This document shows positions 47,945-55,974 of a DNA stretch of 64,000 bases, one piece after another. The notes under the pieces are model-generated. The model saw only the letters and a program-made list of their open reading frames with translations, searched no databases and was not told the origin of the DNA. The number at the start of each line of letters is the position of its first letter. Position 1 is the first letter of the stretch. Source of the DNA: Bacteroidota bacterium (GTDB lineage Bacteria; Bacteroidota; Bacteroidia; UBA4408); the NCBI GenBank assembly GCA_963169745.1, contig CAUJCU010000023.1, positions 1 through 64,000 of the forward strand, in the 5' to 3' direction. The position numbers and the translations under genes are program-made.

Positions 47945-49153
47945 ATGTATGATGTTATTGTTGTAGGAGGAGGATGCGTGGGGCTTGCCACAGCCTATAA
48001 ATTAAATTTACGTTATCCGAATAAAAAAGTGTTGGTGCTCGAAAAGGAAGATCGCCTTTCGGCACATCAAACCGGACGAAATTCAGGCGTTATTCATTCC
48101 GGAATTTATTATAAACCCGGTTCGTTCAAAGCTAAAAATTGTGTTGATGGGAGAAGAGAATTAGTGGCTTTTGCACGTGAAAACAAGGTGGCTCACGATA
48201 TTTGTGGAAAAATTATAGTTGCAACACAGCAATCAGAATTAGCCCATATGAACAAGGTATTTAATAATGGTCAAGCTAATGGGGTTGAAGGAATTGAACT
48301 TATTGATGCGGCTAAAATTAAAGAAATTGAACCTCATGCCCAAGGTATAGCAGGTATTTGGGTACCCTGTACAGGGATAATTGACTTTGTAGGGGTTACT
48401 AATAAACTGGCTGAGTTGCTAACCCAAAAATTTCCGCAGAGTAAAGTTTTAACAGGTGCTGCAGTAACAGCCTTTGAAAAAAAACAAGAAAGTACCACCG
48501 TAATTACTTCAAAAGGGAATTACGAAGCTCGTTATATAATTACTTGTGCCGGGCTACAAAGCGATCGGATTGCTAAAAAAGAAGGAAATCCATCAGATTC
48601 GGCTATTGTAGGATTTAGGGGTGATTATTATGAACTTTCAGAACAAGGGATGAGTAAAGTTCGTAACCTGATTTATCCTGTTCCCAACCCCCAGTTTCCC
48701 TTTTTAGGGGTACATTTTACCCGAATGATTCATGGTGGTGTGGAATGTGGTCCCAATGCTGTATTTGTGTTTAAACGCGAGGGCTATCATAAAACCGATT
48801 TTAGTTTAATTGACACTGCTGAGGCATTTCGTTTTGGAGGTACTTGGAAATTTTTTGCCAAACATTGGCGGTTTGGCTTAGATGAGTACCGAGGTGCCTT
48901 TTCAAAAGCCTATTTTTTAAGGCGTTTGCAAAAGCTTATACCACATTTAACGATGGCCGATATTGTTCCCGGGCGGGCTGGTGTTCGTGCTATGGCTTTA
49001 TCTCCGCAAGGTCAAATGATAGATGATTTTAAAATTGAAGGGAAAAACAATGCCATTCATGTATTGAACGCTCCATCGCCTGCCGCAACAGCTTGTTTGG
49101 CAATTGGAGAATCTGTAGCTGAAATGGCCCAACAACGCTTTCTGTTAGACTGA
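47945..49153 (+). CDS. lhgO: L-2-hydroxyglutarate oxidase
   Basis: 402 aa FAD-dependent oxidoreductase of the DAO/LhgO family, converting L-2-hydroxyglutarate to 2-oxoglutarate, a metabolite-repair or lysine-breakdown step. N-terminal dinucleotide site VVGGGCVGLATAY, then the family-specific LEKEDRLSAHQTGRNSGVIHSGIYYKPGSFKAKNCVDG, LGVHFTRMIHGGVECGPNAV and C-terminal NAPSPAATACLAIGE. Single gene with its own promoter, flanked by a convergent rpe. Confidence 0.95.
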   Translation: MYDVIVVGGGCVGLATAYKLNLRYPNKKVLVLEKEDRLSAHQTGRNSGVIHSGIYYKPGSFKAKNCVDGRRELVAFARENKVAHDICGKIIVATQQSELAHMNKVFNNGQANGVEGIELIDAAKIKEIEPHAQGIAGIWVPCTGIIDFVGVTNKLAELLTQKFPQSKVLTGAAVTAFEKKQESTTVITSKGNYEARYIITCAGLQSDRIAKKEGNPSDSAIVGFRGDYYELSEQGMSKVRNLIYPVPNPQFPFLGVHFTRMIHGGVECGPNAVFVFKREGYHKTDFSLIDTAEAFRFGGTWKFFAKHWRFGLDEYRGAFSKAYFLRRLQKLIPHLTMADIVPGRAGVRAMALSPQGQMIDDFKIEGKNNAIHVLNAPSPAATACLAIGESVAEMAQQRFLLD

Positions 49154-49172
49154 TTTAAAGCTTTTATTTAAA

Positions 49173-49817
49173 TTATGTTTGTTTCAATCTAGCAATAGCT
49201 TGTTCCGGATTTGAATGAGAAAATACAGTATTACCGGCTACCAAAACATCAGCTCCGCATTCTTTAAGTGCAACAGCATTTTCAAAATCAACCCCCCCAT
49301 CAATCTCTATTAGGGCTTTTGAGCCGCTTTGTGCAATAAGTGTTTTTAATTCTTGTATTTTTTTATACGTATTGCTTATAAATTTTTGACCTCCAAACCC
49401 TGGGTTAACAGACATTAAACAAACCACATCAATTTCACTTATTATATCTTGCAAGTGGCTGGCTGGAGTATGTGGGTTTAGTGCTACTCCGGCCTTAATA
49501 TTTAATGATTTTATTTGTTGAACAACCCGATGCAAATGTGTACAAGCCTCAATATGTACTGAAATAATATCGGCCCCCTGAACGCAAAAATCATCAATGT
49601 AGCGTTGGGGTTCCACAATCATCAAGTGTACATCAATAGGCTTTTGGGCATATTTTTTAATTTGTTTTAATATAGGAAACCCAAATGATATATTAGGCAC
49701 AAAGACACCGTCCATAACATCAACATGGAACCAATCGGCCTCCGAACGGTTTATCATTTCTAAATCCCGTTGAAGGTTTCCAAAATCGGCCGATAATATA
49801 GAAGGTGCAATAATCAT
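49173..49817 (-). CDS. rpe: Ribulose-phosphate 3-epimerase
   Basis: 214 aa TIM barrel interconverting ribulose-5-phosphate and xylulose-5-phosphate in the pentose phosphate path. Signatures: IIAPSILSADFGNLQRDLEMI, DWFHVDVMDGVFVPNISFG, DVHLMIVEP, VNPGFGGQKFI and EIDGGVDFENA. Full length. A perfect -7 box lies 23 nt upstream. Confidence 0.97.
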   Translation of the reverse strand: MIIAPSILSADFGNLQRDLEMINRSEADWFHVDVMDGVFVPNISFGFPILKQIKKYAQKPIDVHLMIVEPQRYIDDFCVQGADIISVHIEACTHLHRVVQQIKSLNIKAGVALNPHTPASHLQDIISEIDVVCLMSVNPGFGGQKFISNTYKKIQELKTLIAQSGSKALIEIDGGVDFENAVALKECGADVLVAGNTVFSHSNPEQAIARLKQT

Positions 49818-49839
49818 TAGAGAAGTATAATTAAGTGAA

Positions 49840-49847
49840 CAAAATTA
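49840..49847 (-). promoter_or_regulatory. -7 promoter box of rpe
   Basis: Reads TAATTTTG on the minus strand, perfect TAnnTTTG, giving a leader of roughly 15 nt. It sits in the 79-nt gap after arfB. Confidence 0.55.
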
Positions 49848-49896
49848 GCAAAAACAGGGTAAAAATAAAGAAGTACCTATTAAAGAAATACTATTT

Positions 49897-50325
49897 TTAG
49901 AGTTCATCCGTTGATTTATTTATTTTTCGAAGGGCTATTTTTTGAGCCTTTATTTTTTTGTTGAGCAAGCGTTGAACTTTTGACCATTCAGGAACTTGAG
50001 TTTCCTTTCTTGTTTTTTCAACTTTAAGCGCAGTAGTTATAAGCTGTATAAACTTATCTTGCACCCTCTTTTTGTTTTGTGCTTGTGAACGCTCATTTTG
50101 AGCTTTAATTATCAGTACAAAATCTCCGCTTAGTTTGTTTTTCAGTTTAAGCTGCAATATTTTTTTTTGCTCTTCGGTAAGGCATTGAGAGCGGACAATA
50201 CTCCAGTAAAGTTCTACTTTACTTTCAGTTTTATTCACATGTTGCCCTCCTTTACCGCTACTACGTGCAGTTTGGTAAACTGCTTCCTGAAGCAAAAGCG
50301 GAACTAAATGTTCTATCGTTTTCAA
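49897..50325 (-). CDS. arfB: Alternative ribosome-rescue factor (ArfB/YaeJ peptidyl-tRNA hydrolase)
   Basis: 142 aa, a small release-factor-like protein that enters the empty mRNA channel of ribosomes stalled on non-stop mRNA and hydrolyses the peptidyl-tRNA. The catalytic GGQ (26-28) is in ARSSGKGGQHVNKTESKVEL, and the C-terminus is the basic tail typical of the family (KVQRLLNKKIKAQKIALRKI). The likely start is a TTG at 50325, only 16 nt after the 3' end of tRNA-Arg; there is no promoter between them, so it is probably transcribed with the tRNA. Confidence 0.93.
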   Translation of the reverse strand: MKTIEHLVPLLLQEAVYQTARSSGKGGQHVNKTESKVELYWSIVRSQCLTEEQKKILQLKLKNKLSGDFVLIIKAQNERSQAQNKKRVQDKFIQLITTALKVEKTRKETQVPEWSKVQRLLNKKIKAQKIALRKINKSTDEL

Positions 50326-50341
50326 AGTTTAAGGAAATTGG

Positions 50342-50415
50342 TGCACCCGAAGGGAATCGAACCCCCAACCACCAGAATCGGAATCTGGCATTCTATCCAG
50401 TTGAACTACGGGTGC
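50342..50415 (-). tRNA. tRNA-Arg (anticodon CCG)
   Basis: 74 nt on the minus strand: acceptor GCACCCG/CGGGTGC with discriminator A, anticodon loop TTCCGAT in a CCAGA/TCTGG stem, T loop TTCGATT with two G-U pairs in the T stem. CCA not encoded. Its first ten bases overlap the end of lpxH (same strand), including the lpxH stop codon. Confidence 0.96.
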
Positions 50416-51191
50416 TCTTGTTTAAGTTTTTCGAATTGCAAATGTACACCATTAAATACAGCAAAATGTGGTTTTTTAAACCAATCACCCAAATTTATGT
50501 AAAAAGAGTTGTCAGACAAGGCTATATGTAAAGGCAAATGCCGATGTCCAAAAATAAAATAATCGTAATGCTTTTGTTGTAAAATTTCTTTACAATATAT
50601 AACCAGCCACTCTTTGTCTTCTCCTAAAAACACTTCATCAACCGGGCCGTTGGCGGCACGACTTTTCCCCGACCAATAATTTGCCAAACCTATTCCAAAA
50701 TTAGGATGCAAGCGAGCAAAAAGCCATTGCGAAACTTTCCACGAAAATACCTTCTTTATAAATTTATAACCTCGGTCACCAGGGCCTAAACCATCACCAT
50801 GACCAATATAAAAATTTTTACCCTCTATTTTAACCTCAACCGGATTACGATAAAGTTTTACACCCAGTTCCATTTCCAAGTAGCCAAAAGTCCACATGTC
50901 ATGGTTTCCGGTAAAATAGTGTATTTCTATACCCCTATCAACAAGCGTAGCAATTTTTCCGAGCATACGTGTATAGCCTTTAGGAACAACCGTTTTATAT
51001 TCAAACCAAAAATCAAAAACATCACCTAAAAGAAATATATGAGCTGCATCATGACTAATATTTTCGAGCCAATTAACTAATAGTTTTTCACGCATCAGGC
51101 TTTTTTCACGGTCAGGAACTCCCAAATGAAAATCGCTGGCAAAATATATTTTCTTACCATTTAGTCCATGAATATCGTTGAGCCTTTGCAT
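50406..51191 (-). CDS. lpxH: UDP-2,3-diacylglucosamine diphosphatase
   Basis: 261 aa, calcineurin-like phosphoesterase that makes lipid X from UDP-diacylglucosamine in lipid A synthesis at the inner membrane. Metal-site motifs: ASDFHLGVPDREK (18-30), LLGDVFDFWFEY, FTGNHDMWTFGYL, IGHGDGLGPGD and IFGHRHLPLH. Length is normal. The last two sense codons (His, Pro) and the TAG stop lie inside the tRNA-Arg gene, so RNase P cutting of a read-through transcript would leave an lpxH mRNA without a stop. It starts 7 nt after the GT4 stop (operon). Confidence 0.96.
   Translation of the reverse strand: MQRLNDIHGLNGKKIYFASDFHLGVPDREKSLMREKLLVNWLENISHDAAHIFLLGDVFDFWFEYKTVVPKGYTRMLGKIATLVDRGIEIHYFTGNHDMWTFGYLEMELGVKLYRNPVEVKIEGKNFYIGHGDGLGPGDRGYKFIKKVFSWKVSQWLFARLHPNFGIGLANYWSGKSRAANGPVDEVFLGEDKEWLVIYCKEILQQKHYDYFIFGHRHLPLHIALSDNSFYINLGDWFKKPHFAVFNGVHLQFEKLKQEHP
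50439..50446 (-). promoter_or_regulatory. -7 promoter box of tRNA-Arg inside lpxH
   Basis: TACATTTG on the minus strand, within the codons for the last residues of LpxH and 24 nt before the tRNA. The same octamer precedes tRNA-Leu(UAG). Confidence 0.55.
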
Positions 51192-51198
51192 AAAATTT

Positions 51199-52470
51199 TT
51201 AATACTTTTTGCTAAATTGTGACATATTGTAGATCAGCTCAGAGTAATTATGATCGGCATTAAATTTATTATCCCAAGTTTGGTAAGCATTTTTTCTCAT
51301 GTCTATGTATGCCTCGGGAGATAAATGATATAAACGAGTTAATGCAGCAATTATTTCCTGCGGATTGGGATTGGCAGAGAGTAAATATCCATTTTTTTCA
51401 TGATGTATAATTTCGGAAACCCCACCCACATTGGTGCCAATTACGGGTATTGAAAATGACATAGCCTCCATCATGCTTACCGGAACCCCTTCGTGACTAC
51501 TGGTATTGAGAAGCACATCAAACCTTTCGTCATGAAGGTAGTTATACACCTTACTCTTGGGAAAATCTCCATGAATAACATACTTAATATTTTCTTTATT
51601 AAAAAGTCGGTTAAAGGTATATTTTTTAATGTCTAGGTAGTCGTCACCTTCGCCAATATGATGCCATTCTACTTGAAAATCTTTGAGCTGTTCTAATGCG
51701 GCCACCAGTAAATCAATACGTTTAATTTTATTTAAAAAAGTTAACGTTAGTATTTTCAGTGTTTTTCCTTTAGGGCTGTAATCCGGGTCTCGTGCTTTCT
51801 CTACCCCCAAATAATTAACCATCAACTTTTCGCAATTAACTTTAGGGAGTTTCATGGATACAAAGTTACTGACATACTCAGATACAGGAAAAACGGTATC
51901 TAAATTACGTATCATCTTACTGCGAAGTGGAAGGTAATGATTAGGGGCATTTTCGAAATAAAAATCCCAGCTTTGCAGACGGCTGAATGCTCCTGCAATC
52001 TTATTGTGCTTTCGTAGCATTCCAACACCTAATGAGAACTCATTACAACAATAGGTATAAAAGGTAGATCGATTAAAAGGGATACGATTTGATTTTAAGA
52101 ATTTTTTAAGTAATTGATTAAAGTTATCAGCCTGAATATAGGTAATCAATATTGATCGTACCATATTCCGAGTTAATTTCAATTTATAGTTATACTTTAT
52201 TATTTTTAGCTCCTCCCAAAAAGAATAAGAAAACAAAAAACGCAATCCTTTAATCTTACTCAACAAGTAAGTAGTATTATCAAACTGAGCAATAACAACG
52301 CCAGGCGGTATTTCAAATTTAATTTTTGGGGAAACTTGGGACTGTTTAGGAACAAATAAAAATATCTTATCAAAATGCTGGGCATGATGCTTTAATTCTG
52401 TTTCCAGAAAGGGTTCCTTAATTCTGTACGGAAAGGTGGAACTTATGAGTATGAGGTATTTCTTATTCAA
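51199..52470 (-). CDS. GT4-family glycosyltransferase
   Basis: 423 aa, GT-B fold. The N-terminal half is atypical and basic (KLTRNMVRSILITYIQADNF). The C-terminal donor site is clear: HGDFPKSKVYNYLHDERFDVLLNTSSHEGVPVSMMEAMSFSIPVIGTNVGGVSEII (read as the EGxPxxxMEAMxxxxPVIxT pattern). The start is TTG at 52470 (MNKKYLILISSTFPYR); no ATG is near, and the -7 box ends 14 nt upstream. Sugar and acceptor unknown. Heads a unit with lpxH, suggesting envelope glycan work. Confidence 0.9.
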   Translation of the reverse strand: MNKKYLILISSTFPYRIKEPFLETELKHHAQHFDKIFLFVPKQSQVSPKIKFEIPPGVVIAQFDNTTYLLSKIKGLRFLFSYSFWEELKIIKYNYKLKLTRNMVRSILITYIQADNFNQLLKKFLKSNRIPFNRSTFYTYCCNEFSLGVGMLRKHNKIAGAFSRLQSWDFYFENAPNHYLPLRSKMIRNLDTVFPVSEYVSNFVSMKLPKVNCEKLMVNYLGVEKARDPDYSPKGKTLKILTLTFLNKIKRIDLLVAALEQLKDFQVEWHHIGEGDDYLDIKKYTFNRLFNKENIKYVIHGDFPKSKVYNYLHDERFDVLLNTSSHEGVPVSMMEAMSFSIPVIGTNVGGVSEIIHHEKNGYLLSANPNPQEIIAALTRLYHLSPEAYIDMRKNAYQTWDNKFNADHNYSELIYNMSQFSKKY

Positions 52471-52483
52471 AATATTATACGTG

Positions 52484-52491
52484 CAAAAATA
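52484..52491 (-). promoter_or_regulatory. -7 promoter box of the GT4-lpxH unit
   Basis: TATTTTTG on the minus strand, perfect TAnnTTTG, leaving a leader under 10 nt before the TTG start. Confidence 0.55.
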
Positions 52492-52673
52492 ATAGAATTG
52501 TTAAATTTATTATTAAAGTACTGTTTTGTTTTTCATGATCTTATTAGCTGTTTAAAAAAATTCTAAATGATAAGTAATATCAATTCTATGTATTTGACCA
52601 TTCTGTGTTGGGTTACCACTATACTCATTTTAAAAATTACTTTTGCCCCAATATAAAGCCTTTAAAACAAGGT

Positions 52674-52703
52674 TTTGCAGACCATCGATTTTATGTATAT
52701 TTG
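52674..52703 (+). promoter_or_regulatory. Promoter of the PIG-L/GNAT/WbqC unit
   Basis: TTTG (52674-52677), 18 nt, then TATATTTG (52696-52703): both elements perfect. The ATG follows 23 nt later. Confidence 0.7.
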
Positions 52704-52726
52704 ACCTTTTTTAAAGCCCAAATACT

Positions 52727-53359
52727 ATGTTACTCGAAGGAACTGTACTTGTGTTAGCTCCACATACCGATGATGGCGAGTTAGGCTGTGGTGGCACTAT
52801 TTCGCGTCTTTTAGAAGAGGGAAACGAGGTGTATTATATGGCATTCTCAATTTGTGAAGAATCTGTTCCGGAAGGATTCCCCAAAAATGCACTTGAAACA
52901 GAAGTTAAGAAAGCTACAGCTTGTTTAGGAATTACTGAAAAAAATTTAATCTTAAAGAAATACCCTGTTCGTAAGTTTCAAAGTTTTAGACAAGAAATAC
53001 TTGAAGATTTGGTAAAGATTCGATCGGAATTAAATCCCAACACTATTTTTATGCCTTCTAGCCGTTCATTGCATCAAGATCATCAAACAATTTACGAAGA
53101 AGGCATGAGAGCCTTTAAGCACTTTACTTGCTATGGATATGATTTACCTTGGGATACCATCAACTTTAGCACAACTGCTTTTTATCAATTAGAGGAAAGA
53201 CACATTCAAAAAAAATGGGAAGCTCTTGCCTTTTATGAAACACAAAATTTTAGAACTTACTGCGATGCTGACTTTGTAAAAGGACTTGCACGGGTAAGAG
53301 GGGCACAAATTGCCGTAAAGTATGCCGAAGCTTTTGAGCAACTTAGAAGTGTAAAATAA
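52727..53359 (+). CDS. PIG-L family N-acetylglucosaminyl deacetylase-like protein
   Basis: 210 aa zinc-dependent LmbE/PIG-L deacetylase. The zinc motif APHTDDGELGCGG (11-23; His13, Asp16) is at the N-terminus and the second part is SSRSLHQDHQTIYEEG near residue 105. Relatives remove N-acetyl groups from sugar derivatives (bacillithiol BshB, GlcNAc lipids). Followed at 11 nt by a GNAT acyltransferase and then WbqC, a set seen in surface polysaccharide loci, so a sugar deacetylation-reacylation role is more likely than thiol synthesis; this is inference. Confidence 0.9.
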   Translation: MLLEGTVLVLAPHTDDGELGCGGTISRLLEEGNEVYYMAFSICEESVPEGFPKNALETEVKKATACLGITEKNLILKKYPVRKFQSFRQEILEDLVKIRSELNPNTIFMPSSRSLHQDHQTIYEEGMRAFKHFTCYGYDLPWDTINFSTTAFYQLEERHIQKKWEALAFYETQNFRTYCDADFVKGLARVRGAQIAVKYAEAFEQLRSVK

Positions 53360-53370
53360 ACTGATGCATT

Positions 53371-53883
53371 ATGGTGGAATTGGTTCCTCTTGAAAAAAAA
53401 TACTTGAGTTATGTCAGTAAATGGAACTATGACCCCGAAATAAATGTGTACTTTAGCACAAGACCCCCTTATAGTGAAGCCCGACAAATACAGTGGCTTG
53501 AACAAACACTAAAAGACAGTAGTAAAAAGAAATTTATTATTTTACATCAAATTAGCCATACGCCCATAGGTTTAATAGGTTTGATGAAAATAGACCCAAT
53601 TAATCAGAATGCAGAGCTTGGGATAACTATTGGTGAAAAAAGTTATTGGGGAACCGGAGCTGCTCAAATGGCCACGCAAACCCTTTTACAATATGCTTTT
53701 CTTATGTTGCATTTGAATGAAGTATATGCTCAGGTATTTAAAAAGAACAAAAGGAGCATTGCGTTTTTTAGCCGTTTAGGCTTTTCTGAGAAAGGGGAAA
53801 AATTGGCGTATGATGAAGGAATTGAAGTGCTTGAAATGAGCCTTTCAAAAGCGTGTTTTATGAATCAGAAACAAACATGGTAA
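53371..53883 (+). CDS. GNAT family N-acetyltransferase
   Basis: 170 aa, RimJ/RimL-like acetyltransferase. The acetyl-CoA pattern is spread over GLIGLMKIDPINQNAELGITIGEKSYWGTGAAQMATQTLLQYAF and the C-terminal NKRSIAFFSRLGFSEKGEKL. Such enzymes acetylate protein N-termini, amino sugars or antibiotics. Between a PIG-L deacetylase and WbqC, an amino-sugar substrate is the best guess. Overlaps the next ORF start by 7 nt. Confidence 0.92.
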   Translation: MVELVPLEKKYLSYVSKWNYDPEINVYFSTRPPYSEARQIQWLEQTLKDSSKKKFIILHQISHTPIGLIGLMKIDPINQNAELGITIGEKSYWGTGAAQMATQTLLQYAFLMLHLNEVYAQVFKKNKRSIAFFSRLGFSEKGEKLAYDEGIEVLEMSLSKACFMNQKQTW

Positions 53884-54566
53884 TTGTAGGCATACATCAA
53901 CCAAACTATGCTCCATGGCTGGGATACTTTCATAAAATAATGAGTGTTAATACTTTTATATTGCTTGATGATGTTCAGATTCCAGGAGGAAGTTTGGCTA
54001 ATAGAAACTATATTAAAGGAAAAGACGGCTTTAAAGTACGGTTGAGTGTTCCAATTAGAAAAACACAAGGTGTTAAATCAAGTTACATAGAAGCCACTCC
54101 GGATTACAGCCAAAACTGGGGGCGTGAGCACCTCAACAAAATTACAGATGCCTATCGTAAAGCTCCATATTTTGATTCTATTTTTACCACTCTAGAAGTT
54201 ATTTTACTTAAAAAATATGATACCTTAAGCAACCTAAATACGAGCTTGATAAAGTGGGTTTGTGCAAGCCTTGAAATTAACACCAACATTGTTATGGCTT
54301 CTGACTTAAATCTTCTGCCAACTTCAAAAAACGAACGAAATATAGCCTTGTGTAAGCATTTTGATGCTACTATTTACTTATCCGGAACAGGTGCTCGAAA
54401 ATATAATAATGAGTCGTTATTTAGAACGAACAACATTGTTTTGCAATATCAAAATTTTGTTGAAAAGCCACACTTGCAAGGAGGAACAGAATTCGTTTCG
54501 GGATTATCGGTTCTTGATGCTTTGTTTTATTTAGCCCCAAGTTCAATACGTGGGCTAATGCACTAA
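53877..54566 (+). CDS. WbqC-like family protein
   Basis: 229 aa, WbqC family (named from O-antigen clusters). Family landmarks: VGIHQPNYAPWLGYFHKIMSVNTFILLDDVQIPGGSLANRNYIKG-type start (read in pieces), LSVPIRKTQG, and YLSGTGARKYNNESLFRTNNI followed by SGLSVLDALFYL. Catalytic role not firmly established; associated with glycan amino-sugar modification. The ATG at 53877 is chosen over a frame extension into the GNAT gene. The 3' end overlaps hemN by 4 nt tail to tail. Confidence 0.92.
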   Translation: MVIVGIHQPNYAPWLGYFHKIMSVNTFILLDDVQIPGGSLANRNYIKGKDGFKVRLSVPIRKTQGVKSSYIEATPDYSQNWGREHLNKITDAYRKAPYFDSIFTTLEVILLKKYDTLSNLNTSLIKWVCASLEINTNIVMASDLNLLPTSKNERNIALCKHFDATIYLSGTGARKYNNESLFRTNNIVLQYQNFVEKPHLQGGTEFVSGLSVLDALFYLAPSSIRGLMH

Positions 54567-55930
54567 ACAGTACTGCTAAAAAGTTGTGTTTGTGGAGTAT
54601 TCAGCATTAAGCGTGCATCAAAGGCCATACATATATTGCGTACAAAAGGAATTCCTTGCACGGTAAGTTTTATTCCATGTGGAGTTATGATTAGTAGTTT
54701 ATCATTTTGAGCTTCTTTTAATTTTTCAATAGCCAAGGGTATTTGTGTGCAAAAATCTTGAGGCTCGTTCCAATTGGTTTCAAAACGACACATTAAATTT
54801 AAAATATGCTTTCTTAAAATTAAATCTTCAGAAGTAAGCAGATGTCCCTTTAAAAAAGGGAACTCATTTTTACAGACAATACTTTCGTACTCTTTAACGG
54901 TCTTCACATTTTGTGCAAAGGCACTCCACGAGTCAGATATAGATGATACTCCAAGCCCAATCATTATGGGTGTATGTGTAGGGGTGTAGCCCATAAAGTT
55001 TCGGTGTAGTTTTTGGCTCAGCATTGCCTCACATAAAGCATCTTTAGGTAACGCAAAATGATCCATTCCAATTTCAATATAACCGGCTTCCAAAAACATA
55101 TTTTTTCCGGTTTCATAAAGCTGTCTTTTTATTGCTGTTTGAGGCAAATCATCTTCACTATATCCCCGTTGGCTTGGCTTTAACCAAGGTACATGAGCAT
55201 AACTGTAAAAAGCAATACGTTCCGGTTTAAGGGCTATGGCTTTAGTAATGGTATCCTGCATTGTTTCTACCGTTTGAAAAGGTAATCCATAAATCAAGTC
55301 GAAATTTACCGAAGTATAACCACACTTACGTGCGTTTTCTGTAGCGTTTTTAACCTGTTTAAAGCTTTGAACTCGGTTTATGGCTTTTTGTACTTTTTCG
55401 TTAAAGTCTTGAACACCTAAACTTATCCTTTTAAAGCCCACACTGTTTAATGCTTCCAAATGATTTAAGGTGGTACTATTGGGGTGTCCTTCAAAACTAA
55501 ACTCGGTATATTCAGAAATACGTCCCATAGAAAGTATTTGATGCATTAAATATTTCAAATTTTCAGGGCTAAAGAATGTAGGTGTACCGCCTCCTAGATG
55601 AATTTCTTTTATTAGTGGTTTGCCTTTTAAAAAATCGGTATATAGCTTCCATTCTTTTATAATACAGTTTATATGGGGCAGCTCTAAGGTGTGGTTTTTA
55701 GTAATGTGTTTGTTACAGCCACAATAGGTACAAAGTTTTTCACAAAAAGGCAGGTGTATATAAAGACTTATTCCTTCGTTTTCTTGTAGATTATCATACG
55801 TCTTTTTTAATTGTAACAACCAAGTTTGAGCCTCTATATTTTGTTCCCAATACGGAACCGTAGGATAACTTGTATAACGCGGGCCGGCAACATTGTATTT
55901 TTGAAGTAACTTTGAATCGGACAGGCTCAC
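54563..55930 (-). CDS. hemN: Oxygen-independent coproporphyrinogen III oxidase
   Basis: 455 aa radical-SAM enzyme converting coproporphyrinogen III to protoporphyrinogen IX without O2. The cluster motif CEKLCTYCGC holds Cys63, Cys67 and Cys70 in a HemN-type CxxxCxxC; YNVAGPRYTSYPTVPYW precedes it, and GGGTPTFFSPENL, FEGHPNSTT, RISLGVQDFN and FDLIYGLPFQT follow. The length and the HemN C-terminal domain distinguish it from shorter HemW proteins. Start is GTG at 55930. Confidence 0.96.
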   Translation of the reverse strand: MSLSDSKLLQKYNVAGPRYTSYPTVPYWEQNIEAQTWLLQLKKTYDNLQENEGISLYIHLPFCEKLCTYCGCNKHITKNHTLELPHINCIIKEWKLYTDFLKGKPLIKEIHLGGGTPTFFSPENLKYLMHQILSMGRISEYTEFSFEGHPNSTTLNHLEALNSVGFKRISLGVQDFNEKVQKAINRVQSFKQVKNATENARKCGYTSVNFDLIYGLPFQTVETMQDTITKAIALKPERIAFYSYAHVPWLKPSQRGYSEDDLPQTAIKRQLYETGKNMFLEAGYIEIGMDHFALPKDALCEAMLSQKLHRNFMGYTPTHTPIMIGLGVSSISDSWSAFAQNVKTVKEYESIVCKNEFPFLKGHLLTSEDLILRKHILNLMCRFETNWNEPQDFCTQIPLAIEKLKEAQNDKLLIITPHGIKLTVQGIPFVRNICMAFDARLMLNTPQTQLFSSTV

Positions 55931-55974
55931 AATTTTAAATTATATTACTCCTTTTTAATAGAGTTGGTTTTGCT

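Noticed and set aside
50265-50531. Plus-strand frames across tRNA-Arg
   Set aside because: Antisense to the tRNA, arfB start and lpxH end; no independent support.
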